A stretch of DNA of 29,825 nucleotides from a virus. The notes under the pieces are model-generated. The model was given only the letters and a program-made list of their open reading frames with translations. It made no database searches and was not told the origin of the DNA. Positions 1-6,317 of this stretch are shown in pieces. The stretch spans positions 1 through 29,825 of the IMG/VR virus record IMGVR_UViG_3300042898_004942. One strand, 5' to 3'. The stretch's first letter is position 1. The number at the start of each line of letters is the position of its first letter. The position numbers and the translations under genes are program-made.

Positions 1-1
1 A

Positions 2-358
2 GAACTTTATCAAATATCAGAAAGATACGACAATTGTTTTTTACATATAAATCCTACTCCACATAGACCAGCTATATACTTATTTATATTATTAGAAACT
101 GAGGTAGATACAAGCACTACCAAGTTAATGCAAATATTTAAAGAAATTAAAAGTAGAAATTCTTCTGCTAAAAGTGATTTTAGTAATAACACCACAGTTA
201 AGTTAGAAGATGATAAAATAGTAATAACATCAATAAGTTGGGATTATACTGATAGAAAATTTAGAGGTTTAATTAGAGATATTGACTTGACAGATTTCAA
301 AATTGAAAAAACACAAGAAGGTACTGGATCAATTACAAATACAATAAGTAAAAAATGA
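2..358 (+). CDS. Hypothetical protein, 5' end outside window
   Basis: The frame is open from base 2 to the TGA at 356-358, so at least 118 residues are visible and the true start lies upstream. An internal ATG at 128 would give 76 residues, but the codons before it read as plausible protein (ISERYDNCFLHINPTPHRP), so I treat the gene as cut by the window edge. The C-terminal half has alternating beta-like stretches (KLEDDKIVITSISWDYTDRK) and a serine/threonine-rich tail. I do not recognise the family. The stop overlaps the next start as ATGA, so the two genes are probably translationally coupled. Confidence 0.6.
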   Translation, partial: ELYQISERYDNCFLHINPTPHRPAIYLFILLETEVDTSTTKLMQIFKEIKSRNSSAKSDFSNNTTVKLEDDKIVITSISWDYTDRKFRGLIRDIDLTDFKIEKTQEGTGSITNTISKK

Positions 359-666
359 AACATTTAAAAAGATTTGAAAACTATATACCCAATGATGATT
401 CTTTGGATTTATTTAATGAAACTGGAAAATTCAAAGAACTTATTTCTAAATATTGGAAAAGTTCTCCTGTTGGTGGTGGTAGTATAGAATTTTGTGACTG
501 GCTACTAAATATCGGTCTAAATATTTATGATAAAAATGGTGAAATAATAACACAGGATGGTGATTGGTACGATGTATTAAAAGAATTTGATAAAGATTTT
601 GATAGTTCTACTGAATATACCGACTTTTTAAGATGGTTGGAAATGAAAAACTACGATCTTAAATGA
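355..666 (+). CDS. Small hypothetical protein with MKxLKRF leader
   Basis: This 103-residue acidic protein starts in an ATGA overlap with the upstream gene. Its N-terminus, MKHLKRFENY, resembles the leader of the gene at 29650 (MKYLKRFSED). It also resembles, in length and in basic/aromatic pattern, the short capsid-targeting leader of T4 internal head proteins (MKTYQEFIAE). The remainder contains WKSSPVGGGS and an aspartate/tryptophan-rich C-terminus (DGDWYDVLKEFDKDFD). No known family is recognised. A head-associated role is only an inference from the leader. Confidence 0.65.
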   Translation: MKHLKRFENYIPNDDSLDLFNETGKFKELISKYWKSSPVGGGSIEFCDWLLNIGLNIYDKNGEIITQDGDWYDVLKEFDKDFDSSTEYTDFLRWLEMKNYDLK

Positions 667-683
667 TTTTTGATTTTTTATTC

Positions 684-694
684 TTAATATATAA
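684..694 (+). promoter_or_regulatory. Candidate late promoter motif TTAATATATAA
   Basis: This copy is part of a 17-base string (684-700) found identically at 29625-29641 on this strand and at 6301-6317 on the other. It ends 21 bases before the ATG at 716. It resembles a T4-type late -10 box (TATAAATA), and a gp55-like sigma gene lies in this window. Confidence 0.5.
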
Positions 695-715
695 TAAAAA
701 ATTAAGTTAATTATT

Positions 716-1423
716 ATGACTTACAAACACAATACACCCACATTTAATGTTGATAGAAAAGTTGTTAATTTTAAAGACTTCTCAAAAGATATAGAATCTG
801 AAAAAGAAGAACTGAATAAAATTAAAAGACAAAATAAACCTAATTCTGAAAGACAACAATTAATTGGTGGAGAAAGAGCCAAATATAATAAAGTAACTCA
901 TAAATTAGACCGTAATCTTAGTCCAGATATGGTCAAAGGTAAAATTGACGCTATTGAAGATCTAGAAGAATCTAAAATAAATGAAAACCAAATTCATATA
1001 CCAGAAGAATATAGTGGTGTTAGAATGGAACTTGGAGAATTTACTTCACCCGAAGATATTATGGATGCTTATAACACTACTGTTGCCCGTGAAGATGTTC
1101 CTCAACTTACTGGATATTGGGATGGGATTTTCTATACTGAGGATGATGTAGATACTACTCTTGATGCGGTTCTTGACGAATTAAACTATTCAATTGTTGG
1201 AGATGATTCTATTGAAGAGTCAAAAATAAATGAATCTAGTATGGATGAAAATGTATATGATGAACTTAAAAAATCTTCAAAGTATAGAAAATTAGTTGAT
1301 AATTTCAGAAACGCTATAAGAGACTTTGAAAATGGAACATCAGATATATATGACGAAGGAGATACAGATCAATATATGGCTTTTCAAAATGTTCTTCAAG
1401 ATGCACTTGATGAAGCTCAATAA
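716..1423 (+). CDS. Hypothetical protein with two ESKINE motifs, possible processed head protein
   Basis: This 235-residue protein is mainly charged and helical. It has a basic N-terminal third (residues 1-75, many Lys/Arg) and an acidic remainder. The hexamer ESKINE occurs twice, as SKINENQ and SKINESS, roughly 80 residues apart. I/L-x-E followed by a small or polar residue is the consensus cut site of T4 gp21-type prohead proteases. A very similar DKINES lies near the C-terminus of the protease-scaffold protein in this window. It may therefore be an internal head protein cut during maturation (inference). A candidate late promoter precedes it. Its stop overlaps by 7 bases the end of the convergent gene at 1417. 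Confidence 0.7.
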   Translation: MTYKHNTPTFNVDRKVVNFKDFSKDIESEKEELNKIKRQNKPNSERQQLIGGERAKYNKVTHKLDRNLSPDMVKGKIDAIEDLEESKINENQIHIPEEYSGVRMELGEFTSPEDIMDAYNTTVAREDVPQLTGYWDGIFYTEDDVDTTLDAVLDELNYSIVGDDSIEESKINESSMDENVYDELKKSSKYRKLVDNFRNAIRDFENGTSDIYDEGDTDQYMAFQNVLQDALDEAQ

Positions 1424-1803
1424 TCTAATATATCGTCAATTCTCATTCCTCTATTCACCTGTTGACTAACATCACCAAGTGATAAACTATCTATATTTTC
1501 TCTATTGATTGAATTTTGATGCAAGCTATTTGGAAATTCATTTTCAGGATTCTCAATATATTTTAATATCATCTTGTGATTATCGGAATACCAAGAATAA
1601 AATATCTCACAAGTTTCTTCTAAACATTTCTGAAAATTTAAAGATTCATTCCAGAAGTCATGCACATAAATAAGCACAGAGACTGGTTCATACTCTTCAA
1701 ATCCTGAAATTCTATTGAAATCATATGTTATTTGAATCTGTTTATTCCAAATAATTTCAATATCATATCCAAGTTTATAAATTCGATTCAAGTGTTTTAT
1801 CAT
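1417..1803 (-). CDS. Hypothetical protein
   Basis: This 128-residue protein is rich in aromatic residues in its N-terminal two thirds (for example HDFWNESLNF, IFYSWYSDNH) and hydrophilic at the C-terminus (SLSLGDVSQQVNRG). I recognise no motif or membrane segment. Its start overlaps the end of the upstream gene (1775-2527) by 29 bases, which suggests co-transcription and coupled translation. Its 3' end overlaps the convergent gene by 7 bases. Confidence 0.6.
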   Translation of the reverse strand: MIKHLNRIYKLGYDIEIIWNKQIQITYDFNRISGFEEYEPVSVLIYVHDFWNESLNFQKCLEETCEIFYSWYSDNHKMILKYIENPENEFPNSLHQNSINRENIDSLSLGDVSQQVNRGMRIDDILDY

Positions 1804-2527
1804 CGTCTAGTAAATTATCAATTCGTTGGTTTCTTAATTCCGCCTTATACTTTGAATAAGTAGTTGATGTTAAATTTTCTACAATATACGTTAATTTTGG
1901 ATTAATAACATTATGATATATCATAAATTCAACTTTAAGAACTGGAGAGAATGTAGCCTCTTGTCTAATATTTATTTTTATATCAGATATATCATAATAA
2001 ACATCATCATAAGATAATATAAAATCATCATCCCATTTCATATATGGATCAATATAAACATCAACACTACCAAAAAGATTTCCTTGTTTTGTAAATGCGT
2101 TCAATTTTTGAATTTTAATTGGTGCTAAATTAAAAGCAGCAGAATCCATAATATAATCAGAAGATATTCTACCATTTGTAATAACATTAGGTAAATTTAA
2201 CATTTTAATCTCACTAACAATTTTTCTCGACATGGTAGCCATTGTGCTATAATCAGTAGAATTTGTGATATTTAAAATATCAATAAAATTGACATAACCA
2301 TTATGTTTTATATCACCTATAACGACTTTTAAAATATATTGATTAATCTCACCAACAATCTTTTCTCTTAATAAGTTATAATACATCACATCGGATTGAA
2401 TCGAAGGGGGTAAGTTAACTGATAAACTATATTTTTGATAGTTTGAAATATCAGATTCTAATCGTTTAAAAGGTAAATCAATATCTATCTTTTTAAAAGC
2501 ATTATTAAAAAATTCTTCTAATTTCAT
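1775..2527 (-). CDS. Stand-alone paralogue of the capsid protein C-terminal region
   Basis: This 250-residue protein has a C-terminal half that aligns by eye with the end of the major capsid protein encoded at 6786-8549. VYIDPYMKWDDDFIL (residues 157-171) matches YVDPYMRYNDNRIL, EATFSPVLK matches EATFAPRML, and VITNGRISSDYIMDSAAFNLAP matches AVTNGGIAAALMDIAGYTINP. The stretch around residues 53-77 also parallels capsid LVNELSQTISRQIVEKLF. The N-terminal part of the capsid fold is missing. T4 carries a full-length capsid paralogue, vertex protein gp24, so a minor capsid or vertex role is possible, but this protein is far shorter. Its ATG overlaps the methyltransferase stop (TAATG), placing it in the same transcript. 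Confidence 0.75.
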   Translation of the reverse strand: MKLEEFFNNAFKKIDIDLPFKRLESDISNYQKYSLSVNLPPSIQSDVMYYNLLREKIVGEINQYILKVVIGDIKHNGYVNFIDILNITNSTDYSTMATMSRKIVSEIKMLNLPNVITNGRISSDYIMDSAAFNLAPIKIQKLNAFTKQGNLFGSVDVYIDPYMKWDDDFILSYDDVYYDISDIKINIRQEATFSPVLKVEFMIYHNVINPKLTYIVENLTSTTYSKYKAELRNQRIDNLLDDDKTLESNL

Positions 2528-3465
2528 TAAAATTTAACTCCATTTTCATCATAATTCATGATAAGCAACTCAACACCCTTGGATTGTTCCTTTTTAAGAT
2601 CCGCATTATTACCACCTTGAGCCGAACTTCTAAACACTTCTTTTTCAGTCCAACGATATTTATCTCTTGGTAATAATTCTTCTAATAAAGGAAAATAATA
2701 ATATGAAAGTGACCATCTACATTTTGTAGTTTTAATTAATTCTAACAATCTTCTATGTGATGCGGGACCAAATACTCCATCTTCATCTGCACCATACCAT
2801 GATAATCTCTTAGCATCATCATCACCATTTACATCTGGTCTGTGATATGGTGGGTCTAAATAAAGATAAGTATCTTCGGAGTCATATTTAAGAATTAACT
2901 CTTCAAAATCAATATTATAAAATTCAGTAATTGAATGTAATTTACTTGTATAAGTATTATTCCTCAATTTCTTGATAAGAACTTCTAATTTTAGACGATC
3001 TTTATCTTTTTTATATCCATTGAATCCCGCACCACGAGGATAGACAGAATTGTGGGCGGATGTAATCAAGAAAGCATAAATAGCAGCTTTCTCAAAATCT
3101 CCTATCTCAAAGTCCATATTATCTAAGAAATCATTTTTAGTATATTCCTTATAAATGGCTTTGTAAAAATCCCACTTTTTTAGTGGATCAGTCTCCAATG
3201 TATGTAGTAAAGTTCTCTTAAGATTTTCTAAGTGATTAACAAATAGTGATGGATTAGCACAACACTTATAAAGATTCACTTGATGTCTATTTTTATCATT
3301 ATAGATAACTTCCGCAAACTTTAGGTTTGGATCGTCCATGTATGTTCCCATAGCTCCGGAGAATGGTTCTATATAGGTTTTTATTCCTGTTTTAGGAATT
3401 CTTTTATTAATTAATTCCATGAAAACATTTGAGGACTTACCACCAAAATAGCTTATAACTGACAT
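2527..3465 (-). CDS. dam: DNA adenine N6-methyltransferase, Dam (D12) class
   Basis: This 312-residue protein has the hallmarks of class D12 DNA adenine methyltransferases. FGGK at residues 7-10 and EPFSGAMG at 33-40 form the S-adenosylmethionine-binding region, and DPPY at 204-207 is the catalytic motif. RSSAQGGNNADLKKEQ near the C-terminus corresponds to the RxxxNxxxxxR-type end of Dam-like enzymes. Length is slightly above the usual 270-300. It methylates adenine N6 in DNA; the recognition site cannot be read from sequence. In phages such enzymes commonly protect DNA from host restriction. It lies 9 bases from the NADAR gene, probably in the same transcript. Confidence 0.93.
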   Translation of the reverse strand: MSVISYFGGKSSNVFMELINKRIPKTGIKTYIEPFSGAMGTYMDDPNLKFAEVIYNDKNRHQVNLYKCCANPSLFVNHLENLKRTLLHTLETDPLKKWDFYKAIYKEYTKNDFLDNMDFEIGDFEKAAIYAFLITSAHNSVYPRGAGFNGYKKDKDRLKLEVLIKKLRNNTYTSKLHSITEFYNIDFEELILKYDSEDTYLYLDPPYHRPDVNGDDDAKRLSWYGADEDGVFGPASHRRLLELIKTTKCRWSLSYYYFPLLEELLPRDKYRWTEKEVFRSSAQGGNNADLKKEQSKGVELLIMNYDENGVKF

Positions 3466-3474
3466 AATTTATTT

Positions 3475-3966
3475 TTATTTTTTAAAAAGTATTTCTTCTA
3501 GTGAAGGCTTAACATTTTGTTGTCTCAATTCCATCCGAACTTTCATTAAAATTTTACCTAGATTATTTTGACCTTCTCCACGACAGATCCCCCAGTAGGT
3601 ATCATTCCATGTGTTGCCTTCAACCAATTCTTCATCACCAGTAGATAACAATAAATCCTTTAAATCAGTATGTTTAAATTTCTCACGAACACCCCATAAC
3701 ATAACATCTAATTTAACATCATCCCAATCTCTTCTTACTTTTACTATCTTACCAAACTGTTTAACTCTTGCAGGGTTAGGCATTTTAGCAATAAGTTCTC
3801 TACAATCAATATATGTGATGAATTTACCATCAATTTGTTGATCATTTTTAACCTTCATAGATACGTAGTAGTGTTCCAAAGTTGGATAAGTAATACCCTG
3901 ATGTTCTATTTTAGCGGGGTAGAAATTTGAGAGAAAATTATATCTCCCAGAAAATGATTCTATCAT
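3475..3966 (-). CDS. NADAR/YbiA-like N-glycosidase
   Basis: This 163-residue protein matches the NADAR (YbiA, DUF1768) fold over its full length. FSGRYNFLSNFYP at 5-17 and YPTLEHYY at 27-34 form the N-terminal substrate pocket; WGICRGEGQNNLGKILM at 125-141 is the C-terminal signature. Family members cleave N-glycosidic bonds in riboflavin precursors (YbiA), and some remove ADP-ribose from guanine in DNA, reversing DarT1-type toxins. In a phage, next to a DNA methyltransferase, a counter-defence role reversing DNA ADP-ribosylation is plausible but inferred. It lies just beyond the tmRNA terminator, so it needs read-through or its own promoter; no 11-mer promoter motif is seen in front of it. 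Confidence 0.9.
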   Translation of the reverse strand: MIESFSGRYNFLSNFYPAKIEHQGITYPTLEHYYVSMKVKNDQQIDGKFITYIDCRELIAKMPNPARVKQFGKIVKVRRDWDDVKLDVMLWGVREKFKHTDLKDLLLSTGDEELVEGNTWNDTYWGICRGEGQNNLGKILMKVRMELRQQNVKPSLEEILFKK

Positions 3967-3997
3967 AGAAATTATATCTAAATAATGGAATATGTTT

Positions 3998-4031
3998 AAA
4001 AAAGAAACACCAACCTAATTAGGTTGGTGTT
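3998..4031 (-). terminator. Intrinsic terminator of the tmRNA gene
   Basis: A perfect 26-base palindrome at 4006-4031 (CACCAACCTA and its complement at the core) is followed on the minus strand by TCTTTTTT at 4005-3998. On the plus strand no T-run follows, so the terminator serves minus-strand transcripts arriving from the tmRNA. Confidence 0.85.
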
Positions 4032-4034
4032 GGT

Positions 4035-4053
4035 CCAAAGATACTATCTTTGG
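4035..4053. repeat. Perfect inverted repeat between tmRNA 3' end and terminator
   Basis: CCAAAGATA, one base, TATCTTTGG. It would form a second hairpin in the tmRNA 3' trailer, a possible processing or protecting element. Both arms contain TATCTTTG, which equals the Bacteroidota -7 box, but I see no matching TTTG about 20 bases upstream on the minus strand. Confidence 0.6.
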
Positions 4054-4063
4054 AGTGGTTCAG

Positions 4064-4427
4064 TGGAGATGCCCGGTATCGCTCCGGGGTCTTCCTCAGT
4101 TAAAAACGATCAATCGTTCACAAGCTTAGAAAGTTTTTCTTTAACTTACAAAATAGATAGTTGTTTCGACTCAAAAACACTCTAACAAGAAACTATCACA
4201 ATTTATACTGTTATGATTCAGTGTGAATTTTATGAAAGTATCAATTAAGCTACTTCAAGCTCATTCACAGTGAGCAAGTTGTTTTGTAGAGCAGCTACTA
4301 AATCTTCACTGGTTCCTACTTCTGTAACGTTTCCGTTTACGATTTTGATAATTTGTTTTAATCGGACTTTACCAAACCGATGCTTGCTTAATCACCCTTA
4401 CTCTGCGAATCAATTCAAATCACCCCC
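4064..4427 (-). ncRNA. ssrA: tmRNA (transfer-messenger RNA)
   Basis: The 364-nt RNA would rescue stalled ribosomes with host SmpB. The 5' end GGGGGUG (4427-4421) pairs over all seven positions with CAUCUCC (4071-4065), including the G3-U70 wobble that marks alanine acceptors; the discriminator is A (4064). A T-arm of correct geometry abuts it: CCCGG, 7-nt loop AGCGAUA, CCGGG. Near the 5' side is a pseudoknot (AUCGG/CCGAU at 4381-4377 and 4365-4361; UUUG/CAAA at 4376-4373 and 4355-4352), followed after 11 nt by an open frame ending EVA-UAA at 4245, as in E. coli tmRNA. GCAAGC near 4386 can pair with GCUUGU near the 3' domain, as expected for helix P2. CCA is not encoded. It has its own promoter and terminator. 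Confidence 0.86.
4245..4340 (-). other. tmRNA tag reading frame (31 codons, inferred)
   Basis: By position (11 nt after the pseudoknot) and context (AAUC GUA AAC, compare E. coli AGUC GCA AAC) the resume codon is GUA at 4340-4338. The frame then runs 31 codons to UAA and ends VNELEVA. Typical tags are about 10 residues and end in ALAA; tags near 30 residues are known in some bacteria. Upstream in frame there is a UGA and then no ATG, GTG or TTG before the resume point, so it is not an ordinary gene start. The exact resume codon is inferred. Confidence 0.6.
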
Positions 4428-4437
4428 AATTGTTTTA

Positions 4438-4469
4438 CAAAGATACATCTTATATATTAAACTACCAAA
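4438..4469 (-). promoter_or_regulatory. Bacteroidota-type promoter of the tmRNA
   Basis: On the minus strand TTTG at 4469-4466 and TATCTTTG at 4445-4438 are separated by 20 bases. This fits the Bacteroidota primary-sigma consensus (TTTG, about 19-21 bases, TAnnTTTG) exactly. The mature tmRNA 5' end lies 11 bases further on, leaving room for a short leader removed by RNase P. The box sits downstream of the stop of the 4486-4959 gene. Confidence 0.8.
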
Positions 4470-4485
4470 TAGTTTAATTTCTTTT

Positions 4486-4959
4486 TTAAAAAGGTAAATT
4501 ATCATCATGATCACCCTTGCCATGCATAAATTGAAATGATAAAATAGGATATCCTTGTTTACTCTCATATAACTCCATCTCAGAATCATATTGAGGTAAA
4601 ATATCTTTTTTCAATTTATAAACAACATCAAATGCCTTTAAAATATTCTTCATTTTCTCCTTTTTTTCTAAAAAAATATATACAGATAAATCAAGTTCAT
4701 CTCTATCAACTTGTGCCGTAATTCCATAGTTAGTAAACATAGATCGTATTAAATAACATAGATGATCTTCTTCATCAGAATTTTCTTCGTCATTAGAATA
4801 CACTTCACCACCCTCTTCCTCTTCTTCATCATCCTTTGATGGATCCCAGTCACTAAAATCTTCGTCATCACTATAATTTCTAGAATCGTCCCACTCGGTC
4901 TCTTCTTTAATTAATATTTTTTCAATTTTTAAATTTCGTATCATGTTATTTAAGTTCAA
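4486..4959 (-). CDS. Very acidic hypothetical protein
   Basis: This 157-residue protein has a basic start (residues 1-18), then a strongly acidic low-complexity stretch at about 20-65 (for example DDEEEEEGGE), then a folded-looking C-terminal domain (CYLIRSMFTNYGITAQVDRDELDLSVYIFLEKKEKMKN). No family is recognised. The acidic arm could mimic nucleic acid or bind a basic partner; that is speculation. Its ATG lies inside the end of the peptidase gene (14-base overlap), so the two are co-transcribed. The tmRNA promoter begins 16 bases past its stop. Confidence 0.7.
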   Translation of the reverse strand: MNLNNMIRNLKIEKILIKEETEWDDSRNYSDDEDFSDWDPSKDDEEEEEGGEVYSNDEENSDEEDHLCYLIRSMFTNYGITAQVDRDELDLSVYIFLEKKEKMKNILKAFDVVYKLKKDILPQYDSEMELYESKQGYPILSFQFMHGKGDHDDNLPF

Positions 4960-6286
4960 TTTTCATATATTGGTCATCAAAATAAATATCTGGATCCATC
5001 TTGTGCTTACTAAGTAATAAAGATAAATTTACCAAATCATCATGAACAACATCTATATTTGGTTCATCTAGTTCTACTTTAATATAAGCCATACCATATT
5101 CACTTGTGAGTCTTGCATCAACATTTAACACCATAGCTTTAAAATCGGATATAAATCCTTTATATTTTCTCAAGACTTCTTCATCAAATCCAACTTTCTT
5201 AACTGTTGGTAGATTCTCCCAATTAACATCTAAACAAGCTTTACCAAGTCGTTGTAAAAAAGAAATGTTTTGAGTCTCACTAATTGTATGTTCACTAAAA
5301 TAACCAACAGATATATTTGTACATTCAGCAATTTCATCAATAAATGATGCCGAATCTGTATAAATACCCGTTGGATCTAATGAAATTTTCAATCCCGATT
5401 TATTTAATTCCTTCGCCAATTCTGTCGCAAATTCATCAGAACAACATTCTCTTCCTAATTGTTGTGTAATAACTGAATAGTAATTTCTTCTATCAAAAGA
5501 TATACATCTTTTAACACCTTTCAAGTGTTCAACACTATCAAAAACAGATGCTAGTTTATTAGAACCAATTCCCCCTCTTTCCTCACCATCAAAGAAATAA
5601 TAAATTCCTGGAATGTTATGAGCCATCATATATAACATAATTGAAACACCTGCCTTATCATCAGCTCCTAAAATACTAGTACCATCAGTCACAAACATCT
5701 CATCCCCATCCTTTTCAGTACTATAAATAGTAACTTTAGATTGTTTTCTATCAGCTGTATCTAGGTGAGAAGTAAACATAGTCTCTGACTTACCAATTAT
5801 TTTATAATAATTATCGAATTCATCCTTAATTAAATCTTTTGGTAAAAATTTAAGAACTTCTGATTCGTGTCCATGTGGATAAGTCATTGTAGTCAATGAT
5901 AGAAATGTAGATCTAATATCTTTAGGACTATAAACAAATTCAGAAGGTTCTATCTTTTTATAAGATACCTTTGATGCTTCTTTGGTTGCTGGTTTTCCGT
6001 TTTTAATATTATTATAGCTCTGTGCAAATTTAAATATTTCAGAATTTGAGAATGTATCAGGTAAAATATATTTTATAAATTTACCCACTTTCATATTTGA
6101 TACTATACCAGAAATTTTAACATCAAAGTTCCAATCTAATTTTGATACATCTACTTCATCTATATTTAGATGATTATCTAAAAGATAATCTCCTTCAATT
6201 TTAATCAACATTTCAGCCACAGGGCCACTGATATCATCAATAATTTCATATAATTTATCAGTATATTTCAAAAGTGGTCCTTTCAT
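4946..6286 (-). CDS. Zinc-dependent peptidase, M20/M28-like, with unknown N-terminal domain
   Basis: In this 446-residue protein the catalytic part begins near residue 130. Candidate ligands for a two-zinc centre appear in family order: SHLDTAD (H174, D176), SILGADDKAG (D209/D210), FFDGEERGG (E235 and E236: catalytic base and ligand), SFDRR (D265) and YFSEHT (H333). LGADDKAG and GEERGGIGS are typical of tripeptidase-T and aminopeptidase-like enzymes. Residues 1-120 form a separate helical/mixed domain that I do not recognise, and about 100 residues follow the last ligand. It probably acts in the infected cell as an aminopeptidase or amidohydrolase; the substrate is unknown. It lies between the NFACT-R gene and the tmRNA. 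A candidate late promoter overlaps the upstream stop. Confidence 0.85.
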   Translation of the reverse strand: MKGPLLKYTDKLYEIIDDISGPVAEMLIKIEGDYLLDNHLNIDEVDVSKLDWNFDVKISGIVSNMKVGKFIKYILPDTFSNSEIFKFAQSYNNIKNGKPATKEASKVSYKKIEPSEFVYSPKDIRSTFLSLTTMTYPHGHESEVLKFLPKDLIKDEFDNYYKIIGKSETMFTSHLDTADRKQSKVTIYSTEKDGDEMFVTDGTSILGADDKAGVSIMLYMMAHNIPGIYYFFDGEERGGIGSNKLASVFDSVEHLKGVKRCISFDRRNYYSVITQQLGRECCSDEFATELAKELNKSGLKISLDPTGIYTDSASFIDEIAECTNISVGYFSEHTISETQNISFLQRLGKACLDVNWENLPTVKKVGFDEEVLRKYKGFISDFKAMVLNVDARLTSEYGMAYIKVELDEPNIDVVHDDLVNLSLLLSKHKMDPDIYFDDQYMKIELK

Positions 6287-6306
6287 TAATTAAAAATTCT
6301 TTTTTA

Positions 6307-6317
6307 TTATATATTAA
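6307..6317 (-). promoter_or_regulatory. Candidate late promoter motif TTAATATATAA
   Basis: Read on the minus strand, this is part of the 17-base string shared with 684-700 and 29625-29641. It overlaps the stop codon of the NFACT-R gene (6314-6316) and ends 20 bases before the peptidase ATG at 6286. Confidence 0.5.

Noticed and set aside
3611-3841. Plus-strand ORF antisense to the NADAR gene
   Set aside because: The minus-strand protein has clear family motifs; this frame has none.
4035-4053. TATCTTTG in the inverted repeat as a promoter for the NADAR gene
   Set aside because: No TTTG lies about 20 bases upstream on the minus strand and the strong terminator follows directly, so a hairpin role is likelier.
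4245-4370. The tmRNA tag frame read as a normal small gene
   Set aside because: After the in-frame TGA there is no ATG, GTG or TTG before the tag region, and the flanking tRNA-like ends explain the locus better.
4270-4497. Plus-strand ORF of 75 codons
   Set aside because: It lies antisense across the tmRNA and its promoter; its composition and lack of motifs fit a chance frame.
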